Source: Nothophaeocryptopus gaeumannii
Lineage: Eukaryota; Ascomycota; Dothideomycetes; Mycosphaerellales; Mycosphaerellaceae
Reading direction: 5' to 3'
DNA: 64,000 nucleotides
Assembly: GCA_031771865.1 (NCBI GenBank)
Contig: JASISA010000023.1
Coordinates: 434,001-498,000 of the forward strand
Positions within the stretch are counted from its first letter, which is position 1. Each line of letters opens with the position of its first letter. Below are positions 41,740 through 53,753 of the stretch, piece by piece. The position numbers and the translations under genes were made by a program. Under the pieces are notes generated by a model. That model did not search any database, was not told the origin of the DNA, and worked only from the letters and a program-made list of their open reading frames with translations.

Positions 41740-42589
41740 ACGGTAGGCAGCAAAGAGGGATGGGAAGAACCGAGGATAGATGGGAGCGTCGGCGCCAGAG
41801 GAGGGAAAAGCCTTGGTTGGTGGTCAAAGCGCTTGGAGGCAGCAGCCAGCATTTCGCTGTAAGGTCAGACAGACCAGGCCTAAGATGAAGCAGCGCGGGT
41901 CGAGATGTTGTGTTGTACACGTAGAGCGTTACGAAATTGAAGCATTTTGAAAGCAGTCCCTTTGGACGTTCTTCCGGCTCGCACTGCACAGGACCGTCAA
42001 GTCGTCCAGTGATCGTTAGGACTCTGGATCCGAGCTGCAGAGCCTAGAAGTAGCTGGCCACTATCCATAATATCGTTGCCTACCATTCGCATCATTGCAG
42101 AATCACGATCTTCGGACTCCTCTCGCGATTGTTCAAGCAAGTCCGTCGCAACGTCCAGTCCATGAACATTCGGCGCCGGCTGCGCTGCCCATTTCAGGAA
42201 AGTATTAAGCCATCGATCATTTGTGTCACTGAAACGCTGAGATCAATTAGAGTGACGAGCGGGTCGCCTTCTGCCGCGACGACGGTTTTGTTTTTTTATG
42301 ATTTGAGTTATCGTTTGAGGAATTGAGATGACAGATTGGGTGGCACGTGGTGACCATGGGAGGTGGGAAGGCGTTGATCAGGAGTGTGAGGCTCTTGAGC
42401 GAGTGAAAGCGGAGTATGTGGCTTTTGCAGGTTCGCTTTGGAATGAAGAAGATCGAATGACGCTCGTTACGATACAGGACCATTAAGTCAAGCCCTCAGC
42501 TATTTGGCGAGTGAACGGAAGCTCCCTCTGACATTCTACCGCATGATATTCTGCTCGCCTCAGGCTGGCAAGCAGGCAGGCTTGTTCTA
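41740..42589. other. Convergent intergenic region, 850 bp
   Basis: This lies between the 3' ends of SEC23 and the sugar transporter. Only short frames are present, none convincing. A poly-T/AT-rich patch near 42285-42300 is the only compositional feature and could belong to the 3' untranslated regions. Confidence 0.5.
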
Positions 42590-44366
42590 TCAGATTTTCA
42601 TGTCTGCTTTTACAGTCTCGTGAACAATATATGATCTACTCCGGACCGACTCCAAACCTTCGGTGACCTGCAGATGGACAGCATCCGCATTGGAATCCTG
42701 GATGGCCGTAATCTTGGCCCCGACACCATGACACTCATAGCTGCTGTACTTCCTTGCAGATATCTTGGCTTGAAACAATTCATCCAGCTCCTCGAGCGAT
42801 CGCCCAGAGAGCTCTGGCATGAAGAAGTATGCCCAAACGACAGCGATGACGCTGAAAGAACCGTACACGAAGCCGACTCTGCTCCCGAGGTTGCCTGGTG
42901 AGTTCTGGACGAATGGGTTGATATAGCTGACGAGCAGCACGGCAACGAAGGACATCGAGGTGGCTATGCTGATCGTTCGCTCCCGGAGTTGAGAGGTGGC
43001 GACTTCAGACGTGCTGCCAACAGTCAGCATATACCACTGAAATGATAAGAGCGAGACAACTTACGTGATCCAAACACAACTCCCCCAACCCATGGTCGAG
43101 AAGAAATACCAAATCAGCATCCCTGCCAATGATCCCTTCGCAGCGCCGCCAGAAACACCTCCAGGCCAGAACGATGCAAGCCCTGAAGCGATCCACATAC
43201 TAATCCAACAGACTAGCGCAGCGAACAACATGATCGTGCGTCTGCCAACTCGATCCGACAAGTAGAAGGCAAACATGGCCCCAGCGATAGCCATAGCGAC
43301 AAGCGATAGGTGAGCTTTGATGGCATCGTGGACTCCGAGCTGCTTCAAGAAGATGACTCCGTAGGAAGACACGAACGAGTTTCCCTGCAGCTGCTGGAGG
43401 ACCTGTACGCTGGCTGCGATCATTGTTCGTCGGCCGTTGGAACGTTTAAGGCAATCGAAATAGCTCGTGGCTTTGTAAAACTCGGCTTGTTCGATATTTG
43501 CTTCATGAAGCAGATCGAGTCCTTGTTCGATTTCCTTCTCTGAGGCGGCGCCTTTGCGGATGAAGGAGAGGGCTTTGAAGGCTTCTTGGCGGCGGCCTTT
43601 GAGGAGGAGCCATCTGTTCAACGTCAGCAGAAGCTTGTCTCAAGTCAATGTGTGTCGTACCTTGGACTTTCTGGCAAAAAACACACAATCACCAACAAAA
43701 TCAGCGGAATGAAGCACTGCACTACCATTACTATCCGAAACGCCCATTGGTTGTCATAGTGTCGAGAGCCCACGACGACTCCAGTCGCAGTCAACACCCC
43801 GCAAAGCTGCCAAAACTGATAAAAGTTCACAATTGTCCCTCTGATGGCGGGCGGACTCAACTCAGCCATAAACACTGGAATCGTATTCGCCTCAATGCCC
43901 ATAGAGATAGCATTTACCATCCGACCGGCCATCACAGCCCAGAAGGAATAGATCACGTTTTGTATGATCATTCCGATGAGAGCTATGATTACGAGGAGGA
44001 CGATGCTCCAGCGCCGACCGATAAGCCTGCCGACTGCGCCGGAGATCACACAGCCTATGACCATGCCAGCGTTGGCGGTGCCGGAGCCGGCGGATTGCCA
44101 GGTGGAGGGAATGGATTTGGAAGTGCCATCGGGAGTTGGTGAGCCGTAGAAGTTTGCGAATTCTTGAAGTGTGAGGACTGAGGACCACCAGCCATTGTCT
44201 GTAGATGTTGTTAGGGAATGCTTAGGAGGGAAGAGATGGTAAGGGAGGAGACTGTACCAAACCCGAAGTTCAGAGCACCCACGCTCATGAACATGAATAG
44301 AGCTAGTGTTCTTGGCGTGAGCTCTTTGAAGACGGGGAATTCTTTTAGTCGGGCAAGTATGGCCAT
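42590..44366 (-). CDS. MFS sugar transporter (maltose/alpha-glucoside permease type)
   Basis: Four exons: 44258-44366, 43661-44198, 43065-43613 and 42590-43013. Introns are 59, 47 and 51 bp, all with GTA donors and CAG acceptors, and all junctions keep frame, giving 539 residues. It shows the sugar-porter signatures. These are GRRWSIVLLVIIA after TM2, PESPRWLLLKGRRQEA after TM6, a Q-Q-L-Q-G segment in TM7, SDRVGRRTIMLFAAL in the loop after TM8, and FFMPELSGRSLEELDELFQ after TM12. The overall pattern, including MGIEANTIPVFMAELSPPAI, is closest to fungal alpha-glucoside/hexose permeases. It should be a plasma-membrane proton symporter; the sugar is unknown. It is divergent from a DUF1479 gene. 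Confidence 0.92.
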
Positions 44367-44899
44367 CTTGTCGTTTGGAAGCTTGAGATCGTCAAACTAA
44401 AAGTCGAAGGTAATAGACTCCAGTCCGCTGGCCTCTCAACAACGACGACCTTCTTAAACCATCCCCTCTATCTCTCCTTATGCCTATCTCCTTGACCGTC
44501 GGCGCCAATGATTGCACTGCAGTATGGATGTGGATGCATATCAAGTGAAGCGCAATGCATACAGAGTGGAGACGTGAGGTTCTCACCCTGTCCGCTGAGA
44601 CACCTTATACTGGGGTATGTGTGGAGTCGGTTCAACCTCTGCCGGGCAAGAAAGTGTATATCGATAGGGGATCTCAGACCCGCGGCCAAGGCATCAAACC
44701 GCTGGCCATGGCGCAAGGGCGTCAAAGTATCATGCAATATCGCCACAAGAAGAACGCATTCCACCAATGGGTGTGGTTGGTGTGGTTGTACCGAGGAAGA
44801 GGAGGATCGTGTTGGGTGTGGGAGGGAAGGGCGATGGAAGGTGTATAAGAGCCAGTCCTGAAAGGCCTCTGACTATTCAGGGTGCTCCGATTTCCCATC
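44367..44899. promoter_or_regulatory. Divergent promoter region, sugar transporter / DUF1479 gene
   Basis: A 533-bp spacer between divergent starts. A TATA-like TATAAG at 44844-44849 lies 56 bp upstream of the DUF1479 start. No matching box was seen for the transporter side. Confidence 0.5.
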
Positions 44900-46423
44900 A
44901 TGGCGACTACTACAATTGTCCTCGAGACGCCTTCCAAGGCTACTGTTACTCCTTCAGAGGAGAAGCCAATCCCACCAAGGCTTGACGACCGTTTTGCTGC
45001 TCTGAAGCAAGAGATCATCAAAGATAGCGATCCGAAGGTCCTCAAAGACTCCTATGAGAGACTTAAAGTCGACTTGAAGGCTGAAGTCGAACGTTTGGAG
45101 AAACTCCAACAAGCCGCAATCCCAGAAGTTCAGTGGTCAGATGTCAAAGCCAACGGTATCACCACCACAGCAAGATCCTATGAAATGAACGACTGACAGT
45201 CTCTCTAGGCGGCAAGATCCCCTCATCCATAGCAGAAGAAGCCCGTCGTGCAGGATGCATCCTCTTCCGAGGTGTCGTCTCCGAAGAACAAGCTCTGTCC
45301 TGGAAAGCCGAGCTCAAAGAATACACTGCGAAGCACAAAGCTGTCGGTGGTCGTCCCTTGAACAATCCGACTTTCTGGCTTCTCTATTGGACCCGTCCAC
45401 AAGTTCAGGCCCGCTCTCATCCGGAAATCCTCAAGGCGATGAATGCCGTGATGAAACTCTGGCATATCGAGGACGAGACTCTGCCGATTGATATGGAGAG
45501 TCAAGTACATTATGCTGATAGGTTTCGAATTCGTCGAGCCGGTCCGTTCTTCGCCTCGCTCAGCATTGAACTCACTTACCAACCAACCATGCTGACGCTC
45601 CTCCCCAGGCGACAAAGAGTATTCTTTAAAAGCCCACCTCGACTCCTCCTCCATCGAACGCTGGGAAGACCCAACCTACCGCTCCAACTACACTTCCATC
45701 CTCTCCGGCAACTGGGAATCCTTCGATCCCTGGTGTATGGACGCCCGCCCTTCCGCAATAACAGATCTCTACCAACAACAAGGCTCCTGTTCCGCCTTCC
45801 GCGCAATGCAAGGCTGGCTCAGTATGTGTAACTGCGGTCCCGGCGAAGGAACACTTCGGGTTCTTCCGAGTCTGAAATTGAGTATGGCGTATGTCATGCT
45901 CCGACCGTTCTTTTCACATGAAGATGAGGAGGAGGTATATGTGGAAGAGCCGACATTCCCCGGTGCGATTCCGGGCAGAGGACAGTTTTATCCTACGAGC
46001 AAGTTTCATCCGCATCTGGAGCAGAAAAAGACGATTATTTCCGTTCCCAAAGTGAGGCCGGGGGATTATATGTTCTGGCATTGTGATCTCATTCACGAAG
46101 TCGAGAACCAGCATAACGGGACCGAAGACTCCAGTGTTTTATACAACGCAAGTATCCCGCTTTGTCCGTACAACATCGAGAATATGCTGAAGATGAGGGG
46201 ATCGTTTCGGGAAGTGAAGCCGCCGCAGGATTTCTACCGGGATTGTGGTGGGCCGTATGAGATGGAATGTGAGCATGAAGATCATGGAGCTAGGGAGGAG
46301 AATCTGCTTTCTGTAGAGGGGAGGAGGGCGTTGGGGTTGGAGAAGTTCGATGAGGATGAGGCTGGGTTGACGGAAGGGCAGAGGAAGGTGAGGAAGATGG
46401 CGAATGAGGCGATGAAGGAGTAA
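44900..46423 (+). CDS. DUF1479-family protein (YbiU-like, probable Fe/2-oxoglutarate oxygenase fold)
   Basis: Three exons: 44900-45155, 45209-45541 and 45609-46423, encoding 467 residues. The introns are 53 and 67 bp. The second donor, GTCCGT, is atypical, but the branch (GCTGAC) and acceptor (CCCCAG) are good and the frame joins. The family hallmarks are GCILFRGVVSEEQALSWKAE, NPTFWLLYWTRPQVQARSHP, SLKAHLDSSSIERWEDP and MQGWLSMCNCGPGEGTLRV. Others are RPGDYMFWHCDLIHEVENQH and NASIPLCPYNIENMLKMRGS. The His-x-Asp in AHLD and the distal His in DLIHEVE are candidate iron ligands. The family is widespread in fungi and some bacteria; the substrate is unknown. Divergent pairing with a sugar transporter could mean shared regulation, which is a guess. 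Confidence 0.88.
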
Positions 46424-46569
46424 TTCGGCAGGTGGCTCAAACAGTGAACTGTTTAACACGTCCATAGAGAAGTCTTCATTCGTGTTTCGTTAAAGTGCGG
46501 CACATCGGCAATGAACCTTCTCTCTGCTAAACAGCAAGCGTCCATGGGCCTGGATTTACCTCGGCGGCA

Positions 46570-49436
46570 TCAAACCTCAATGCCAGCAGCTGAGAGCATC
46601 GCTACCTTTGCGTGGTGGTTCAGCATGTCCACAGGAATTTCAATCGGGGCTCCGAACATCGCCGGATCGGCCAGACCCAACTCGAACCACATCATGTACA
46701 AAGGCCCAGCTTTCGGTGTCAGTATGTATGCCCACGGCGTACTGAACTCCTGGCTCTCCGCTTTGGACAATGGAGTAATCTCCCACCCATTCAGCTTGAA
46801 GATGTGCTCACGAAGCTTGGCTTCCGTAGCTAAGCCTCGTGCATGGTAGTCGAAGTACTTGTGCGTCAGCTTGCTTCGAGCTGAAAGGAATTTCTTGGGA
46901 TTCTTTTGAACAGCATCGATGCCGTCTTCGACGACGGCAGGTGGAAGAGCAGCACCGAAGCAAACGATCTTATCTGGGCCAGGCTCCGTATCTCCTCCTG
47001 GTGGTGGCTGGCCGCAGCAGCCCTTGGTGCAGAGCTCCGGCTTGACTTTCGAATGATAAGCCGCGAGCGCTTTGCCCGAGAACTGATACTTGGTGTTGGA
47101 GTACTCAAACATGGTACAAGCGAACTCACGGTCTTGCTTGCGCTGAGCATGATCGAGTTCGATCTTTGGCCGGAGCTGCTTTGGGATACGACCACTGGAC
47201 TGCTGGTGAGCTTGCTTGGCGAAAGAGTTTCCGCTGGTGGAGATGTGATTGGATATCAGGGAGGCCGCTTCCTTGGCAACGCTACTCGTAGGTGAAGAGC
47301 GAAGGATGCGTAACACGAGATCGACATGGTCGTTACCAGCGATGCCGGCTGCACCAAAGCCGAGCTTGCCCTTGACCCAGCTGGAGATACCTGTCTGCTT
47401 TCCGAGCGTTTGCCCTATAGTGTCCAGGAGGCGGGCGCAAGAAATAGTAAAAGAGGCGTAGTCGAAGTTGAGCATCGGCTCGGCCTCAACGATACGCTCC
47501 TTGTATAGCTCGAGGAGGTCCACTGGCGTAAAGCTGCTGGAGTGGTGATTGGCAGCCTCGGCGTCAGCCAGAGTTTGAAAAACCACTTCGACAGTCCTAC
47601 ACTTTGAGTACCCCAAACCATGCTGCTCCCACTTCTTTTGTCGATCGCTCATCTTCTGCAAAAGTGCAGATGTGATTGAAAACTTCCGTGCGTCCTTCAG
47701 CGCTGCCTTCGTCTTGGCTTTGGTGCTGCGACTGGCGTTCGAAGCGAAGTCGCTCTGCAATCCTAGGGCGACGAGAAAGTTACGTGCCACTGAATCGCCG
47801 TCGTATGCCTTGCCCTTCTTCATTCCCAGTGAGCGGCTTGTCGTGCAAGAGCGCAGTACGAAGTTCATATCTTCCCAATCATTCCCTAGTACGCCGCCCA
47901 TGCGTAGCCCTTTGTACAGATGAGCAGCCGAAAGCACGATGAAACCGTGGTTGATGATCTTGGTGCCAGCATCGAGAAGGCCAAATTTCAGGTCGGCCAG
48001 AATAGCACCGGCGTGTGCAGGAAGCTGTCGCTCCATAGGCGAGGCAGCACACCCAAGCTCTGACTTGATTTTCCCATGCCGCGGCGAGGCATGTTCGTGG
48101 GCGCCCTCTTGAGGTAGAGTGTACGACTGTTCGAATCGATTTGAAGCCTTTGCAACCCATCGGAGCTTGTCGAAAGCTGCCAAGACATCGTTGAAGTCGT
48201 CGCCGGTCTCTGAGCGGTACTCATCCACGCAGTCGGAAATTTCCTTGTTCTTCTGGAAAGCCTCCTGCAAAGCTCCAACGCCGTGACTGACGTGCTTATC
48301 AAGCAGATCGTAGATGTCGAGATAGACCTGGCGAGTAACAACGAGCCACATGGGTATCTTGCCTGTCCGGTGCATTTGCACCAGACCCTGCACGAACTCA
48401 TCCACCACAAGATGCTCGCATGTGCGCGAATGGCTGAGCCCATGAAGTTCAGGTGCCAGCTTGTACATGACGCAACAGAACTCGTGGAACCGATGTAGAT
48501 CTGTGCTGCAGGAAGTTGGTAGTGGCCTCTTCTGCCTATTGGCAGCACATACTTCTCCGGCGTCTTTCGAGTAGCTGTACAGGCACATGAAACCAATCGG
48601 ACACAGAAGCTCCACAATGTTCAGGTCGGAGTTCGGAGGCTGGAGCTCTTTACCGTGCGAGGCCAGGCATAGCCAGAAGGTGCGATCCCTCGTAAACCAG
48701 GATAGGTCAAGGTGGCTCAACACGTCTGACCAGTCGGTCGAGTGGCAAGGGTTTTTCTGGTCCTTGGCGAAAGCCTCATCGGCAGAGCGCATGAGTCCGA
48801 AGGCAATGTCGGTCACAGAACTGGCGATGAGGAAGCTCGTTTCTCCTCGGGAATACTCAATCCAGGTTGCTTTGACAAACGAGCGCACATCGTCGAGGTC
48901 TTGCAGGAAGCACCACAGGACGAAAGCGGAGTCGTCCTCGTCGCTTTTCTCGAGAGTGAAGTCGAAGTCTGTGGACATCCCGGGGATTTGGGAGTAAGCA
49001 GGCCGCGCAGTCTGCTCGCCGAGAGGCGCACTTGAGGGCTCCTCCAGCTGAAGGACTGAAAAAAGGTTGCTTAGATTGTCCCGTGATGTGCGCGGTGACT
49101 TCGCTTTTGTCTTCTTGCCCTTCACTTCGGCAACGCGAGCTGGTTCCTCATCCGGAGGGTGTTGTTTGTTTCTAGCTTCGGTGAGGAGATCTAGGACGCG
49201 ACGGAGAACGGTGATGAAGTAGCGGTGGGTCTCGTTGTCTCGCCACAGCCGATCTCCTTCGTCGCTTGTATGGTCTGCTTCGAGGAGCGTTCCTTAGAGG
49301 GCAGTCCGCAGTTCAGCGACTTGAGGACCTTCTTCAGATCACAGCAAAGGCTACCCGTCTTTGCAAGCCAGTTGACAAGCTTCGCAGTGCCCTGTTTGTA
49401 CAGCTTGTACCGGCCGATGAGTGGTCGCGGGACCAT
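46570..49436 (-). CDS. DUF6604-type fungal protein (934 aa)
   Basis: Two exons, 49355-49436 and 46570-49292. The 62-bp intron (49293-49354) has a GTAGCC donor, a GCTGAAC branch and a CTAAG acceptor. It is the only arrangement found that joins the N-terminal frame (MVPRPLIGRYKLYKQGTAKL, NWLAKTG) to the main frame (HTSDEGDRLWRDNETHRYF). Unspliced, the frames are off by one. The N-terminal region has the DUF6604 pattern: a 'RYKxGTxxΦxxWL' start, a Lys-rich linker, then FVLWCFLQDLDDVRSFVKAT. The rest is helical, including a possible zinc-binding patch (ELCTKGCCGQPPPG). Such proteins are common in fungi, and their role is unknown. The 3' end lies only about 150 bp from the convergent DUF1479 gene. 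Confidence 0.8.
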
Positions 49437-50084
49437 TTTGAGTGTTGCTGTTGTTTAATTTCTAGGTGGGACGTTCTGACGGGAAGTCGAGGTGCAAGAT
49501 GGTCGTTGGTCAGAGAGAAACGTCGAAATGCAGCCCAGAAAGTCTATCTTGCCACGAGTTGCAGCCGTGGAAATGGGGCAGTCTTCTTCCAGTTTGTTCG
49601 AGTAGAATGAAGAGGGGTTGCGTTCATACAAATGTGTGCTCGCTCGTGATGGCAAGTTTGACCAGGGAGAAGCCGCCGGAAGATCCACTCCTCATGCACG
49701 AGCTACACTCTCACGTTGGAACCCTGCAGCTCTACACGTCGCATTGCACGGAGCCGCGCGCGCTCAAGCAGACGACACTCTAAGAAGCCACGGCAGCCAG
49801 ATCTCAGCACCAATTGCATCGCTGTCACGCAGTCGCCACCTTGAGTCTCTGCCGGATGCGCTCCGCGGTGTGTCGAGATCTGCGGGCATCCGAGAAAAGT
49901 CGACAAACGCTGGCTACCTCCAATAATCTGGAGTCCTGACTCTTGTCCGGGCAGAGAGGTTTGCTACAGCTCAGAGACGGCTGCAGTCGCCTATCGAGGC
50001 AGGATTGAAAGCACAAGCCGCTCTTACGAGAGCGTCGCGCTTGTACAGGAACGTAGTTGGAGTGCGAAGCCAATCGTCTCGCAT
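49437..50084. other. Intergenic, 648 bp
   Basis: This lies between the DUF6604 gene start and the 3' end of BMT5, both on the minus strand. Open frames of about 100 codons overlap on several frames and look random. Presumed promoter of the DUF6604 gene. Confidence 0.5.
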
Positions 50085-50939
50085 TCATCCTTCATCATCC
50101 GAATTGTCACCACCTTTCCCTCTCTTGCGTTTCTCACCCACGCTCTCCCTCTTCTGCCTGTTCGGCTTGGCCTCTGCAGCACCCTTCTTCTGAAACACGT
50201 AGCTCCTAGCGTCCCGATCCTCACCCTTCCATCCTCCGCCACCCTCGATGTTGCCCAAGATCCTCGCATGACTGTATCCCGGATACACTTCTGCCACGAA
50301 CTTGAAGCTCCTCACTACCTCCAAGCCTGAATGTCTGCCCAGATCCCTGATATTCCACAGTGTGTACGGCTCCCCCTCAAACAGCGTAACCACAATCGTT
50401 CCTTTGGAAGACATGTACTCCTGTGCAGTCTTGAAGAAGTTTACAAGTAGTTCCTGATTAAACCGTACCTGCCGATTGACATCTGTGCTCTTGCCTCCGA
50501 CATGTGGGAAATTGAACATGATGACATCCCATAGCCCACCTTCTCCTGAAGATGAAAGCTTTTTCAGCGCCTTATTCCTCTCCAGCTTTGTCGCATTAAT
50601 TTCGTATAGTACATTCTGTCCTTCCTCTTCGAGGTACGCGACGTGCTCTTCGGCCTGCGGGTTGTACTTCTCGAACAGCTCTTCTTTGGAGTCGTAGCAT
50701 GTCGCCGTCACGTCACAGCACCCGTGGTGGTCAACTATGGATTTGGCAAAGGAGAAGTCGCCTTCACCGATGAGGAGAATGCGGTCTTCGGTGGGTTCGA
50801 AGGGAATCGTTGGCTGAGGTTTGTGCGCCGCGCGTGCGACTTTTGGCTTTAATGCCGCGTTTTGGGCCTGTTGCAGTTGTTGCGGCCTTGATGGCTTGTG
50901 AGGATTGGCGTTGAGCTTTCGCTTCTTGTTCTTCGCCAT
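50085..50939 (-). CDS. BMT5: 25S rRNA (uridine-N3)-methyltransferase, Bmt5-like (DUF2431)
   Basis: A single exon of 284 residues. The N-terminus is strongly basic (MAKNKKRKLNANPHKPSRPQ), as expected for a nucleolar protein. The Rossmann-type SAM site is RILLIGEGDFSFAKSIVDHH near residue 53. The family motif WDVIMFNFPHVGGKSTDVNR follows near residue 140, then GTIVVTLFEGEPYTLWNIRD and VYPGYSHARILGNIEGG. The C-terminus is Lys/Arg-rich and then acidic (NSDDEG). In yeast this enzyme methylates U2634 of 25S rRNA. It is divergent from an orphan gene 205 bp away. Confidence 0.93.
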   Translation of the reverse strand: MAKNKKRKLNANPHKPSRPQQLQQAQNAALKPKVARAAHKPQPTIPFEPTEDRILLIGEGDFSFAKSIVDHHGCCDVTATCYDSKEELFEKYNPQAEEHVAYLEEEGQNVLYEINATKLERNKALKKLSSSGEGGLWDVIMFNFPHVGGKSTDVNRQVRFNQELLVNFFKTAQEYMSSKGTIVVTLFEGEPYTLWNIRDLGRHSGLEVVRSFKFVAEVYPGYSHARILGNIEGGGGWKGEDRDARSYVFQKKGAAEAKPNRQKRESVGEKRKRGKGGDNSDDEG

Positions 50940-51145
50940 GGCGGCTGGGCTCTTTCAGCCCATAGTGATGTGAGGGTCGTGAAAGTGTCAGAGCTTCAAA
51001 TTGCAGATTCGCATGCATGTTGGACTGATCGACCGGGCCGTTTCGGACCGGCTTGCCGAACTGCAGGGATCCGCCGATGTCCACAACGCGACTTCTACTT
51101 CCCACCTTCGATTCCACCTTTCATGGTCGACAAACAGCGCAGATC

Positions 51146-51837
51146 ATGGCTTACGCGGCGAAGCGGCGTCGGCTGAACGATGAGAAGACACCCGCGCCAG
51201 GTTCACCATCGAAACAGCACGGAAATCTGAACAGCAATGCAACATATATCAGTGGCCCGAACCACAACTTCCTTTCCAACCTGCTGCAAACTGGAATGGA
51301 CGTGCTAGGCGAAGGTTCTGCGGAAGAGTCACAAGAAGCAGCAGTATTTTGCCAAGAAATCTCTGATCTTGTTCGAGCCACGACTCGCAGCAAGTACCCT
51401 CCCCTCAAGACAAATGTACTTGATTGTTTATCGAACAGATGTCGTAACACAATCCATGAAGGCATCACCACGCAGTTTCTAGTGGCCGCCAAATCTGGAC
51501 CGATACTTGACCTCTTCCGACTACCAAAGAAATTCGCAAGCGTATCTTCACATTGGTGCTTGAAACACCGCACAACGAAGTCTGCATCGGTACCACTACG
51601 ATTGGCAAAACGAGCTATGGGGTGCAATGTGCGAGACTACCAGCCCTACTGAGAGTGCTAAGAAGGATTCGAGAGGAAGCTCTGCCCATCTATTTCCGCA
51701 GCAAAACCTTCACCCTCTGTGTCTGCCACTGGGAGTATCATTGCTGGCCAGACACCTACTACCCCAAGTCCCGGGGCGGCCGTGACGGTGACGGCGAGCA
51801 CTTTCAAGACAGAATTGAAGAGATGACCCTGCTCTAG
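51146..51837 (+). pseudogene. F-box-like orphan gene broken by a one-base frameshift
   Basis: The ATG at 51146 begins MAYAAKRRRLNDEKTPAPGS. The frame is protein-like to SGPILDLFRLPK at about 51525. There the expected continuation, EIRKRIFTLVLETPHNEVCI, is found in another frame. One extra A within the A-rich string at 51524-51532 would restore a single frame of about 230 codons. The LP.EIRKRIFTLVL motif and RVLRRIREEALPIYFRSKTF are hallmarks of Dothideomycete F-box-like orphan families. In the second frame a stop follows at 51835-51837. Without correction the first frame ends at 51652. It could be an assembly error, but downstream pieces are also disrupted. Confidence 0.65.
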
Positions 51838-52570
51838 ATGGTAACCTCAAAGTCTACCACTCAGTGAGGCAGTGGAGACTGGCCAAAGCCTCTGGGGATT
51901 GACCTGAACAAGAAAATGACCCACAGTGCCGTGAAGAGCGAGAGAAGTTGAAGTACGATGTGTTCGAAAAGATCCGACAACACCCATCTGCTTCCTCTCA
52001 ATCGTGTAATGTCTTGGTTGGATGCTGTTGGAACGCGCAATGCCTCGCTGGTCCGGAGACTTGTCGTACGCTTCCCGCAAGTCACTCATGCCAAATCCAA
52101 GATTTCGTTGCGCTCGAAAGCCGCACGTAAGATTGCGCCGCCGCCCGCACCGATTGACAAATACATACACTACGTCTCCACGGAATATCTTCTCTACAGG
52201 GCTGTGAGAGTCCTTCGATATCTCGGTCTAGAAAGCCGAGGTATCAAAACGGCTCCAGAGCTCTCAGGGAAGACTGGCCTAAGGCACCCGTCCGTCGCGT
52301 CACAGCAACAGGCCGCTCAGAGGATTGGGATCCGATGCAGAGCGCACTCGCTGGGACACCCTACGGACGCTCCGCAAATGCGACGGATTCGTGCAATTTA
52401 ATGGCGGCGGGACTTGGAATTTGATTCAGAATCGATGCTATGGCGACCCGGATGAGTCAACGAGTGGCAGCGAATCCGGAAGCAGCAGCCACAAGGAAGT
52501 CAGCGACGCAACAGACGAAGAAAATGAAGACTATTACGAAGAAGAAGAGGAAGGCTTTGAATACATATAG
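51838..52570 (+). pseudogene. Probable C-terminal remains of the preceding F-box-like gene
   Basis: In the same frame as the second part of the preceding gene, protein-like sequence resumes after two stops: MSWLDAVGTRNASLVRRLVV, then IDKYIHYVSTEYLLYRAVRV. A final acidic piece (52325-52570; FVQFNGGGTWNLIQNRCYGD, ending with a Glu-rich tail) is in another frame. These read like successive parts of one protein broken by stops and indels. A spliced gene cannot be excluded, but no set of introns I tried restored all parts. Confidence 0.45.
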
Positions 52571-53268
52571 GAAGCAGATAAAGATGATGATGAAGCATGG
52601 TGGAAACGGGGCGTTTGTGATGAAGAGAGGGAGGAGATGGGTTTGGCATGAGGATAACGGACAGACGGAACAAGATCACATCAAGGCCGAGTAGCACAAG
52701 CTCAGGACCGAGTGAGAGGAGGCCCATCTCGCTCCAGAGCTACGGAAGACTCAGCAGAAGGCAATCGACGAGCAGCGCATGTAATGAAATGAGCCGGAGG
52801 CCACCAAAATCAAAGAGAAGCATTTGCAGCCCACGAATAATCGAAGAACTCGCTGACGATAATGCAGCGTGAGCCTTATCTTGAAGACCACTCACGCGCA
52901 TGGATACACAACATCGCGTTCATCGCAAGGCGTAATGCCCGGTTGCTGATCATAAAGTCGACATTGGGCTCAAAACACATGTCATAGCCATGGAGAAAGC
53001 TGTCGCCACTGATCAAGGTGCATTCATTCCTGCGGACAGGTTGTACTGATTTTCACTTACTTACTTGACAGAATAAGGTTCGTGGTCCGGCCTACTCGCA
53101 TGGGCGACGGATGCGATGAGTGCTGAAAATGCACCTCACAGACCTGTTCACGGCTTCACTCGCCAACCAGCCCTGCTCATCATACCAACGGCTCCTATAC
53201 CATGGCGCAGTCTATGCACAACGGCATGACGGCCGAGCAGAGGGTCTCCGACCTGCGGCGAATGTCGA
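52571..53268. other. Intergenic, 700 bp
   Basis: No supportable gene. The stretch lies between two degenerate F-box-like units and may contain further unrecognisable remains. Confidence 0.45.
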
Positions 53269-53367
53269 GTGCATCTTCAATTTCCGAGCACTTCGCTCTG
53301 GGACAAAGGCGACCTGTATGAGTGGATGATGGAGGAGGCGTTCAAGTGGAAGGCGACGAATTCCTGA
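53269..53367 (+). pseudogene. C-terminal fragment of an F-box-like gene (array unit 0)
   Basis: One frame reads FPSTSLWDKGDLYEWMMEEA and ends at TGA 53365-53367. It matches the ends of the two units downstream (LDELYAWLCEKACEME and LGDLYDWLCEEAMKVAK) in spacing: L-x-x-L-Y-x-W followed by an acidic helix. No N-terminal part is recognisable upstream, so this is a truncated copy. Confidence 0.55.
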
Positions 53368-53753
53368 GAAGTGAGTGATGGATCTCGGAAGCTGATCCAA
53401 GTGCCAAGCGCCTGTACTTGGTGTACAGCAGGACGCAGTTATGGATGATGGATGACGACGGGTGACCAAGTAAATTGTCCGAGTGGAAGTCGACGTGAGA
53501 GCATCTCATAGCAAAGCGAATACAGCAATGGTAGCTGAGATTCCCAAAACGGTCCTGCTCTCTCTATCATCAATCGTGCTCCCGGCTCTTCTACTACCTT
53601 CACATCGGTCATCATATTGTGTGGAGTCTGACTTTCACATGAAATGCCAAGCCAAGCATTTGCAACGCCGAAACGCGCAGTCTCTTTCTGGCACACCACA
53701 CTACACTTGCCATCACAACAATTCCACCAAAGTCGAGACTACCATCTGCGACT

